NCBI GenBank assembly: GCA_950097015.1
Contig: CATNEN010000039.1
Coordinates: forward strand, 2,495,001 to 2,559,000
Direction: 5' to 3'
Length of the DNA stretch: 64,000 nt
From: Macrostomum hystrix
Taxonomy: Eukaryota > Platyhelminthes > Macrostomidae
The notes beneath the pieces are model-generated. The model was not told where the DNA came from. It searched no databases and saw nothing but the letters and a program-made list of their open reading frames with translations. Every line of letters starts with the position of its first letter. Position 1 is the first letter of the stretch. Of the stretch, positions 20,217 through 29,872 are shown one piece after another. Made by a program: the position numbers and the translations under genes.

Positions 20217-21774
20217 CTACTGCACCAGGGCGATGTTCGTCGCGCTGTCCCTCAGTCGAGCGACGGTCTCCGCCCGCAGGGCGGTCTCGATGCGCAGGAT
20301 CTCGGAGTTGTCGTAGCCGCGCGGCACAGTCTCGTAGTGGTCCTGGCAGCAGCACTCCCACCAGAGGAAGCGACCGCAGGTGCGGTAGTGCACAGTCTTG
20401 TACTTCTGCACCATGGCGCCAATGACCTCGCCGCGGACCAGAGCGAATTCGACATCGTCGCCGGAGCGTCGGGCGATGCCCAGGTACTGAAGGTAGTGGC
20501 CGCTGGCGATCGGCGAGTTGATCGAGTAGCTGCGGGCCGGGAAGATGCGATTCTGGCAACGTGTTTCTTAGAAATCCGACACAGCAGCATTTAAAAAGGC
20601 TTGCAAAACGATTGCAGGCAATCGAATTCTCGAATCACCTTTAAGATCTTGCTAAGGTGGGTCAGTGGCACAGTGAGAGTGCAGACTGCCTGACGATGAG
20701 AAAGTCAGGGCAGATGTACACACCTGTGTGAGCGTGTGCCTACGTACAGTATCTGTGTGCGTGTGTGCTCAGGAGTCAGCGAATGGGGCAGAATTGCCTC
20801 CTCGCTGGCTGCGGGTCTACTGTCAACAAACGATGTGCCATTGCCCGCAGCCCTCCTGCAAATATTACAATTATGGTTATTTTTAGGGTCTTTCTATGCT
20901 AATTACAATCAGTAGGTACATAAAACAGTTTTCAAATTAATCCAACAGTCGAGAATGCCCTCACCGGACCATCTCGAAGATGACCTTGTTGGCGTAGGCG
21001 ATGGCCTTTACCCTGTCGATGACCTCGGAGGGCAGGCCGAATAGGGCTAAGTCGATCTGCGTCAGGGGGAACTTGCGCGCCACCGAACCGCCAGTGTTGA
21101 GCGTCCACCAGCCAATGAGGCAGTCGGAGCAGACGGTGCCGGGTGGCAGGCTCACCCAGATGGCCTCAATGCGCAGCAGCAGCTCGCGCCGAACCTCAGC
21201 AAGCAGGTTGTCGCTCAGAGGCTGGCCGGAGCTTTTGAAGGCGGCCAAGTCTGGCGCCGATTAAAACAAATATTGTGTGACTTTTTTAATGGCCCTGAAT
21301 ATCCCTAACAGCCTTGAATTTCTATCCCTAATGACCTTGAATTTCTATCCCTAATGACCTTGAATTTCTATCCCTAATGACCTTGAATTTCTATCCCTAA
21401 TGACCTTGAATTTCTATCCCTAATGACCTTGAATTTCTATCCCTAATGACCTTGAATTTCTATCCCTAATGACCTTGAATTTCTATCCCTAATGACCTTG
21501 AATTTCTATCCCTAATGACCTCGAATTTCTATTCTCACTTGCGTTAAGTTTCTCGCCTACTAGCATTAAAGCATGTCAAATACAGTATTGAAATATAGAT
21601 TATAAAGGCAAAGCCCAGTCGTTTTAATTCCACAATAACTGATTTCCACGTGACCCAAGCCGCCGCTATCCCGAATGCTTCATCAGCTCTACCTTGCTGG
21701 GCAGCCGCAGTCGATGCCAAGATGAGGCAGCAAAGCCAAGTCTGCAGGCTCGCCTTGATGAAGGCTGGAGACAT
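20217..21774 (-). CDS. predicted secreted protein of unknown family
   Basis: Exons 21774-21693, a possible 18-base microexon 21556-21539, then 21250-20965 and 20529-20217, all GT-AG with compatible phases; the product is 232 residues (226 without the microexon). The start at 21774 gives a clean signal peptide (LQTWLCCLILASTAAAQQ); an in-frame ATG at 21825 would place 17 residues before it. The mature part has paired cysteines and tryptophans (VCSDCLIGWW, CGRFLWWECCCQDHY) and a C-terminal stretch with charged, helix-like residues (ILRIETALRAETVARLRDS). I do not recognise the family. No TM helix is visible after the signal peptide, so I infer secretion. Confidence 0.7.
20650..20880 (+). mobile_element. 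SINE family B copy
   Basis: Contains gagagtgcagactgcctgac, gggcagatgtacacac, gcagaattgcctcctcgctgg and cccgcagccctcctgc. It is the reverse complement of the modules at 11005-11240. It lies in the last intron (20530-20964) of the secreted-protein gene. Confidence 0.7.
21300..21538. repeat. 23-bp tandem repeat, about 10 copies
   Basis: The unit contains taatgaccttgaatttctat. It fills the intron between the proposed microexon and exon 2 (21251-21538) of the secreted-protein gene. On the gene strand the first unit begins right at the donor (GTGAGAATAGAAATTC). Confidence 0.93.
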
Positions 21775-22145
21775 TGTCGTGGCAAATTGCTCTGCTTCAA
21801 AGATTGTTCGGAGCTTCGTTTCCAAGGTGCGGAGGTGTCGTGCTAGCAGACACTTATTTGCTGGGGCTAGTTAATTATCTCTTGCGATAACAGTCGCACA
21901 TTGCGCGGTTCTCAGAAATTTCAATGGCCGCCCAGCTGAACCTGGGCCATTGTATTTCGAATCCGATGAGCACAGTGAGATTGTAAATCACCAATAGCCG
22001 ATTGTAGATAAGGGCAACCGCTGCAGAATTAGAACTTTGTTGCTATGAGAAATCTTTTCGGAATTAATCGCTTTTGTTTCTACGCCAATTGTGCATAGGT
22101 TCAGATCGAGTTTCTCCCTATTTCATCCCTAAGTAGTTAACGACG

Positions 22146-22206
22146 AACAACTTGATTTCCCATGACCCAGTCCTTGACTCAGTTGATTTCCCATGACCCA
22201 GTCCTT
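22146..22206. repeat. two inverted copies of the 31-bp unit
   Basis: Two tandem copies of ttgatttcccatgacccagt are the reverse complement of the 18045-20030 array unit. They lie on the other side of the secreted-protein gene, about 2.1 kb from the array. Confidence 0.9.
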
Positions 22207-22839
22207 GACTCAGGACTATGCAACTGTTGCATCCTTGCAACTGAATGAACATTTTCCGAACGGTGTCGGTGCTATTGAAGAAAATTTTAATGAGGACAAA
22301 AGCAATGCGACTACGAAATGACTGCGATTCTACTTCGATTTTTAAATCATGCGTGCTCTGTCCAATGAAGGACGGGACACTTTGTTTCTTGGAAAATTAT
22401 TAAAGGCAGATTTTCACGGAAAAAATGCAGCAGCGATGTAGGAACTTCTCACGTTTTTCACATTAAAATGTTAATAACTTTTTATTGGAAGCATATCCAA
22501 TGCTGCTATTTTAATATATCTTGCAAAACACTTCGCTTCAACGAATTTTAGAAAGCTTCATTTATGAATAATTGATCTTCATTTAATTTTCGTCTATTTA
22601 CTCGGAATCACTATAGCAACCAATCAGACATAAAATCCGTCAATAGTTTGGCCTACCTACTGTTGGCCTAATGAAAAAAATCTACACAATTATTATAATA
22701 AATTTATTCCTGATTAAATAGAAAGTGACTAAAATTGAGTTAGTCACAAGATAGCTTTTGACTTTGATAGTTATCAACATTTAATGTGAAAAAACGTGAC
22801 AAGTTTTTATCTCGCCAGCGCATTTTTCTTAGGAAAGCA

Positions 22840-23125
22840 AGATTAATTTATCTGGCCCGGCCAAATAAATGGCTCCGCCAATAGGAAAACAAGATTCATT
22901 TGTCTGGCCCGGCCAAATAAATGGCTCCGCCAATAGGAAAACAAGATTCATTTATCTGGCCCGGCAAAATACATGGCTCCGCCAATAGGAAAACAAGATT
23001 CATTTGTCTGGCCCGGCCAAATAAATGGCTCCGCCAATAGGAAAACAAGATTCATTTATCTGGCCCGGCCAAATAAATGGCTCCGCCAATAGGAAAACAA
23101 GATTCATTTATCTGGCCCGGCCAGT
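22840..23125. repeat. 52-bp tandem repeat, about 5 copies
   Basis: The unit contains ctggcccggccaaataaatg and gctccgccaataggaaaaca. Copies are nearly identical. It lies in the intergenic region upstream of the secreted-protein gene, beside a pair of long inverted repeats. Confidence 0.92.
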
Positions 23126-23126
23126 T

Positions 23127-23946
23127 TTTACCATAGACTAGACTTTGGCGCCGTCAGCCAAGCGAGGGATAAATAGAGTATAACCCAAGGACAATTTAAT
23201 AACTCTTAATAACAACTTAAAGATCCTGCCGATAATTTAAACACCCCACTCGGTGAATTCACTGAAATGATTTCCCGGGGAAAGTTGAAGCACCCGCCAA
23301 AGTGGCTGTTCAATTTTGCTTGCCTATGTTTCGGATGCTTCATTTCGCTGCGATCACCGTCATGTGCTTTGCGAGTGCGGAAATAGTTTGCTGCCGTTGG
23401 CGAGTTTTACTTCCCTGAAGCAGATGTTCTGGGATGCTGCGTGCGCCTCACCAACTGTTTCTTCAAGGGTTATGTTCAACGAGGAACAAAGAGCGCTCCT
23501 TCGCCTGATAAAGCGCACGATAGAAAAATACTGAAGCTGAGTGGACAGTGAGCGAACCTGGAGCAAACACTTTACTATTAATCATAGTCAGCTCTTGTCC
23601 CGTTGTGTGACTGGTATTTTCCTCTCTGTTTGCAGTTCAGATGAAGAAAGAATCGTAAATTTTTCTCGAGTTTCCTTATACATGTGCTGCATGTACAGCT
23701 TTCCCATTGTGTATTTTCACGACGCTTTTTATGTAATAAAACGATTCAACATTTAAGAAAACCGACCCTGCACCCGCCTTCTGACTGCCTATTAAAAAGT
23801 CAAATATGATACGAGTATAGATTCGCAACTGAAAGCATGCGCATACGGATGGGCCATAGAACAATGCTTTTAAACGAGCCTCATACTTTTTTTCGCCATG
23901 AATTGGCTCGTTTCCGGTCCTGAGTTATTAAGTTGTCCTTGGTATA
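23127..23946. mobile_element. possible non-autonomous inverted-repeat element
   Basis: The sequence around 23175-23205 (cccaaggacaatttaataactc) is the inverse of that at 23922-23946 (gagttattaagttgtccttgg), about 720 bases apart. No transposase frame lies between them. Target-site duplications were not resolved by eye, so classification is open. Confidence 0.35.
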
Positions 23947-24067
23947 ACCCCTATGGATTCATTTAATTTGGGCCTCAAGAGTGACCTCGGGCTGCATTTC
24001 TATGGCCGAGGCGAAGCAGCCTCAGTCACTCTATCAGCCAAATAAATAAATCCATAGGGGTAATACC
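23941..24067. repeat. long imperfect hairpin (foldback/MITE-like)
   Basis: The arms pair over about 55 bases. Outer ggtataacccctatggatt pairs with aatccataggggtaatacc. Inner gagtgac...gggctgc pairs with gcagcc...gtcactc, leaving a loop of under 20 bases. Such structures are typical of foldback elements or MITEs but could also be transcribed as a hairpin RNA. Confidence 0.75.
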
Positions 24068-24634
24068 ATATACTTCTACGCACGGGCTTGCAGGTTTTCT
24101 GTGTTTTTACCATAGAACAGTCGCAAGCCAATCAGCGAAAATGTGGGTTTCGAGAAGCTAAATAGCTTCAAGAAATTTCAGGCAGACGCTAAATCTTCAT
24201 TCCGCTGGTGCGCGTAAATGAATGCGGTATCGCAGCGAATTCGATCTCAGGGACCATGGTGCCCAATTTATAGACTATTTCTGTTGATTTTTTATCATCA
24301 GCTATAATCCGGTTGCATTCGTGATCCTGCCAATGCAATGTAAATATTAAAATCTGTTATAAAAAAACAGCACAAAGCTTGGTTAACCACAGGCCCAGAT
24401 TTTCCATGCAGTTTCGAATGAGGCCAACACAGCCTGCCTTCCACTGGCAGATCTGCCGACGGCTGAAGCCGCGACACACTGACACCGCTGACAATCTAAT
24501 TTTACTTTTGTTAAATCGCTAAGCATACAAGGAGCTGCACAGCAAACGCTTTATAGATTCTGGGACTCGGAAAACTGCCTGGAAAAGTTCATCTTTAGTG
24601 CGGCTTCTCCGTTTTTGTCGGGTCAGCAGCAGCG

Positions 24635-27096
24635 TCAAGACCGGGCGGAGGCGGCCTGATGTCCATCGGCGGAGCCAGCAAAGCCGTAGATGAACTGGTC
24701 CAGGCGGGTCAGAGCCCGATTCACGTCCTCCAGTTTGAGGATGTTGCGAATGAAGAGCTCGCCAAATTTCCTGGCCACCTTGGTGTCGGCCACGTGGATC
24801 ATGTCGCCGTCAATGTAAAAGTCCAATTCTGAGGAGCTGGCCACAGGCGCTTCAGCTGCGGCTGCGGCGGCGGCGGCAGCGTCGGCGGTCACAATGTTCT
24901 GCATCTTATGCTTGTAGCACATCAGCTCGCGCTGCAGCACAGCGGGCTCCGTGTTCATGAGACCGGCCAGCTTCTCGATGCTCAGCGTGGTGTACAGCTT
25001 GAGGTAGGAGCGGATGTCCGGGATCCGCGCCTGCTGCTTGATCTCCTCGATGAACTCTTCCTTAATCTGGCGCAGAGTGTTCATCTGGTAGTTGTCCGGC
25101 AGGTCGAAGTTTGGCGGCACAGGCGACAGGAACTTCGGGCAGGCGTATTGGAAGGTGTTGGCGATCTCGTCTAGGTCCATGCGGGACAGCTTCAGGTTCT
25201 TCTCGTTGTACTTCTCCTTGATCTGGGCGTGGACAACTTCGTCAACGCGCATCGGGTGCAGGTTGAGGCACAGGCAGAGCAGGTGACACATCTGGTCTGT
25301 CTGCTTGGCCACGTAGTCAGCAACATCAGGGCGGCCTGCCAGGGAGGACTTGACCCGGTTGTGGTAGGCCAGGGCGTCGTTCAGGGTGCGGATGGCGTCC
25401 TCGTACCGGCGCATCATCATGAAGGAGAAGCCGACGTAGTAGGAGGTGGTGATGTTGCAGGTGGGCACGTTGCAATACCGGTCCAGGCGGCTGACGTCGA
25501 TGTTCTCCAGCACCTGCCAAGCGGAGGGAGGCGGCATTGGATGAGGAAATCCAAGAAGGTGATCTGGGAGACTGGAGGCTCAGTCTAGGAATCTGGGAGA
25601 CTGGAGGCTCATTCTAGGGATCTGGGAGACTGGAGGCTCATTCTAGGGATCTGGGAGACTGGAGGCTCATTCTAGGGATCTGGGAGACTGGAGGCTCATT
25701 CTAGGGATCTGGAAGATTGGAGGCTCATTCTAGGGATCTGGGAGACTGGAGGCTCATTCTAGGGATCTGGGAGACTGGAGGCTCATTCTAGGGATCTGGA
25801 AGACTGGAGGCTCATTCGAGGGATCTGGGAGACTGGAGGCTCATTCTAGGGATCTGGGAGACTGGAGGCTCATTCTAGGGATCTGGGAGACTGGAGGCTC
25901 ATTCTAGGGATCGGGGAGATTGGAGGCTCATTCTAGAAATCTGGGAGACTGGAGGCTCATTCTAGGGATCTGGGAGACTCATTCTTGGGATCTGGGAATC
26001 TGGGATGACAAAAGAGAATTGGAAGAAAGTGGAAGCGCAGAGAGCGGGACGAGAGCAGAGTCGCTGTCCTCACCTTGAGGGCCTGGAAGAAGTCACCGAG
26101 GATGCAGTGTAGCCGGCACAGACCGATGAGGCTGAAGAAGCCCAGCATCTTGTAGAGCGGCCGCTCGCCGAATTCGCCAGCCACTGCCGAGATGTCACCG
26201 CCGGAGGCCAGCTCCTTCAGCTGCTCGTTGATGCATGACTTCTCCACCAGGGAGTGCAGCACATTCAGCACCGAGTGGATGTTCCAGGTGGTGACGTTGT
26301 CGCGGAGGGTGCTAATCTCTTCGTCCTTCTTGTTCTTGAGCTTGGCGCGGTACTGGGTGAAGTTCTGGAACTGGTAGATAAACTCGTCGATGATGTCCCA
26401 CAGCAGCTGGTAAGGCAGCTCGTGCGTGACGGGCGTCTCCGTGCCCAGCACAAAGTTGAAGAAGTCGCAATAGTTATAGTAGGAGGCCTCGCGATCCTCG
26501 AAGCTCGGCCCGGCGGTGATGTGGGCGTAGATGTGCTTGTAGTACATCTCGGTGTACAGGATGACGAACAGCGGGTCTGGCTCCTTGCCGCCCAGGTTGC
26601 GGCTGACAATCTCCGTGACCACCTGGTGGTTGGCGAGGTAACGGGGATTGTTGGCTGACGTAAGCAAATTAAAAAAAACTTAAACCTATTAGACATGATG
26701 CTATAAAACGATGCTCCCAAACGAATATTTTAGTCCAGACTCGAACCACTTGCGGTTCTTGAAGTTACAGAACTGCAATTACGGGCCCTAAAAAAGATCC
26801 TCAATTGTCCTAGCTAAAGTACATGCGAAAGTTAAAAAGAACAGAGGCCATCACGGGCAGCGCACCTGAGTGGCCGGCCAGTTGTACTTGGCAAAGAACC
26901 GCTCGGTGAGCTTGGGAAACTGGGCCTCGTAGCACTGCATAATGTCGAACACGCTGCGGCTGCGGATGGCGGCCTCGAAACTGCACAGGAAAGTCTTCAC
27001 CGGCTCAGGCAGGATGGTGTAGCTGCCGTTGGCGCTGAGAACAGCGTTGCCAAAGTCAGCCGGCTCGTTGCCCACTTTCTCATCCCAGGAGGTCAT
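24635..27096 (-). CDS. EIF3L: eukaryotic translation initiation factor 3 subunit L
   Basis: A component of the eIF3 complex that binds the 40S subunit in the cytoplasm. Exons 27096-26866, 26622-26074 and 25513-24635; all phases are zero and the product is 552 residues, close to the human 564. Diagnostic stretches include PKLTERFF, YYNYC.FFN, ELPYQLLWDIIDEFIYQFQ, NVLHSLVEKS, LYKMLGFFSLIGL.RLH, YYVGFSFMMMRRYEDAIR, CPKFLSPV and DFYID.DMIHVADTKVARKFG. The TPR-like and PCI regions are thus complete. A run of nine alanines (after NIVTAD) marks a lineage-specific insertion before the last conserved block. The acceptor of exon 2 is the CAG at 26625-26623, chosen because an alternative CAG slightly upstream breaks the frame. 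Intron 2 carries a 29-bp array. Confidence 0.96.
25570..26000. repeat. 29-bp minisatellite, about 15 copies, in EIF3L intron 2
   Basis: The unit contains gggagactggaggctcattc and tagggatct. It occupies most of intron 2 (25514-26073). Confidence 0.95.
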
Positions 27097-27179
27097 TGCG
27101 GCTGGAATTTGAATTCATATTGGGCTTAATGGGATGCTAATGTAAGAAATACTGCTTCCTTGAAACTGCTATCAGATCT

Positions 27180-28042
27180 ACACATAGTTCTATCAATTGA
27201 TTCTGAAACATGCCCAATCTATCCACTGATTCTGAAACATGCCCAATCTATTGATTGATTCTGAAACATGCCCAATCTATCCACTGATTCTGAAACATGC
27301 CCAATCTATCCACTGATTCTGAAACATGCCCAATCTATCCACTGATTCTGAAACATGCCCAATCTATTGATTGATTCTGAAACATGCCCAATCTATCCAC
27401 TGATTCTGAAACATGCCCAATCTATCCACTGATTCTGAAACATGCCCAATCTATCCACTGATTCTGAAACATGCCCAATCTATCCACTGATTCTGAAACA
27501 TGCCCAATCTATCCACTGATTCTGAAACATGCCCAATCTATCCACTGATTCTGAAACATGCCCAATCTATCCACTGATTCTGAAACATGCCCAATCTATC
27601 CACTGATTCTGAAACATGCCCAATCTATCCACTGATTCTGAAACATGCCCAATCTATCCACTGATTCTGAAACTTGCCCAATCTATCCACTGATTCTGAA
27701 ACATGCCCAATCTATCCACTGATTCTGAAACATGCCCAATCTATCCACTGATTCTGAAACTTGCCCAATCTATCCACTGATTCTGAAACTTGCCCAATCT
27801 ATCCATTGATTCTGAAACTTGCCCAATCTATCCACTGATTCTGAAACATGCCCAATCTATCCACTGATTCTGAAACATGCCCAATCTATCCATTGATTCT
27901 GAAACTTGCCCAATCTATCCATTGATTCTGAAACTTGCCCAATCTATCCATTGATTCTGAAACTTGCCCAATCTATCCACTGATTCTGAAACATGCCCAA
28001 TCTATTGATTGATTCTGAAACTTGCCCAATCTATTCATTGGG
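27180..28042. repeat. 29-bp minisatellite, about 29 copies, upstream of EIF3L
   Basis: The unit contains gattctgaaacatgcccaat and ctatccact, with runs of cttgccc and tattgatt variants. It begins about 85 bases upstream of the EIF3L start codon, so it lies in the 5' UTR or proximal promoter of a housekeeping gene. Confidence 0.95.
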
Positions 28043-29872
28043 GATTATAATAATCAGCCAATTCAAAGAAAAGCACGTTTCGGAGTCCAAAATCTTGAAG
28101 TGACAGTATTCGGCGGTTAAATAACGCACAAGAAAAGGGCAACAAACGCAAATGTCCTTGCAATAAACAATTATGTCTGTAACCATAACAAACGCGCAGT
28201 AGTATAGCAGAAATTTAAAAAGCTAATTTTGCTAGCAGTGAAATATCAGTCTGATTTTCTATACGCGAAGCAAACATTTTTAGGTCGGGCTAGCAGATTT
28301 TTAATTCCCGCCGCAAAATTATAAGCTTTGTATGTCGAAGCCAAGTTATAAATAAATTGGTGGACCCGAAAAGGGCCGCTTTAAGCACTCTTTCTTTCGT
28401 CTGATCACTGGCAATGCCCTAGCGTCTATAGAAGATCTACAAAGCTTATTCTGAAAAATGTTACTTTCTGTTTTATCGAATTCGTGCGGCGCGAATTTTA
28501 AGAAATGATAGGCATAAGGCCAACCTAGTATTTTTTATTGGACACGAGCTTTAGACCCGGTTCAGTAAATATAGAGCAGAGGAAAGCTGGCAGTCACTAA
28601 AGCCTAAGCAACCACCGGATCTAGCAACTATATTGTTTTAATAAAAGGCCAATGTAGAATAAGTAACTTAGTCCAATCATATGGCAATGATGAGTTAAAG
28701 TTGAATAAAAACATAAGCGACACCGCCATGCCTAACTGGGAAATATAGAAAAAATATTATAATTGGGTGTTGATTAGGTGCAAATTGGTTTGCTCTATCT
28801 GATCAATTGATTCGCTTTACATTCTAGCCCAGCTTGTTGGCTAAACCAGGGGAGAAGAATTACAAGTGCGCAGGCGGGTGCCACAGAAGAACATTGTGCT
28901 GTGCAGGACACTGCAAAGCAAACGGCAGCTTTAGGATCATGGCGGTTGCATTGCTGCTAATCGATTAACCATGTCGGCTTTCCTGATGAGTATTTTTTGA
29001 TTGATTAAATTGTTAATTTTTTCATTCTTGAACCAATATTGATTCTCCATCGAGCTTTGTGCAGAGCAATGTGAGTTGTCCTTGTCACCAGGGTCTTCGA
29101 CAAGAATCGGTGAATATCTTGACGATGCTGACGTCGGACAGGTTTGAGAAATTGCGAGAAACTTTCATTCTAGTGGACTTTAACGAAAATCGGTCATTCG
29201 GTTTGGGAGCTATCGTGACGTAGGCAGTGGCAATTGGAAATACCTCCTTGCAGTCTTTTCCCAGGCGGAAAATAGCGTGGTATCCCTGTAAAAAATTCGG
29301 CTGCTTCTTTGGCGGGTTTCTGTGCAAAGTAGGAGTGGGATCTACCAAAATCCCCCCTATCTCGCAAGAGTTAAAGAAACCACCCAGGAAGCAGCCGAGG
29401 TAACCGTAAATTGTGCGGAAACCGCCGAAGAATCACCCGAACCAGTGGCCCATGGGACAACCAGAGAATTATTTACGGGCGATTCCTCGGCGGTTTCTGA
29501 GCATGGAATCTTCCGAACTGGAGGATTCTTTGTGTGATTCCATTTCGCCACCAAGAAGCACCAAGAAAACGCCCAGTTGGGTAGATTCTAAGCATGGAAT
29601 CATCCGATTGGTATGTTTCCAGCGTTCGGCTGTTTCTTTTTCTGGAAACACCGCAGATTCCAACTGGAATCACCCAAAGAAACATCCCTATTTTTTAGCG
29701 GGATTAAAACTGTTAAGCGTCCAAAGAGCAACAAATTGAGTCATCTCGCCCTGATCCGTAGCTGATTCGACTTGTGCAAACATTCGTTAGTTTTTTTAAA
29801 TGGGGAAAAAAGACGAACCAAACAAAAACACCGCCCTTTCAGTTCTCAGAGTTCGCGGAAACACTGCTGGAC
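28043..29872. other. intergenic region, no gene seen
   Basis: Between the EIF3L 5' side and the threonyl-tRNA synthetase 3' end. Only short open frames occur. The part 29300-29700 is a patchwork of short direct and inverted repeats; the rest is AT-rich and featureless. Confidence 0.4.
29408..29665. repeat. cluster of short inverted and direct repeats
   Basis: gaaaccgccgaagaatcaccc (about 29418) is inversely repeated as gggcgattcctcggcggtttc (about 29478). A direct pair of agcatggaatc.tccga follows at about 29502 and 29592, then a gtttccag / ctggaaac hairpin near 29620-29648. This looks like a degraded foldback element. Confidence 0.55.

Noticed and set aside
26623-26657. Earlier acceptor for EIF3L exon 2 at 26655
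   Set aside because: It gives the wrong phase relative to exon 1 and adds residues absent from other EIF3L proteins. The CAG at 26623-26625 restores the expected join.
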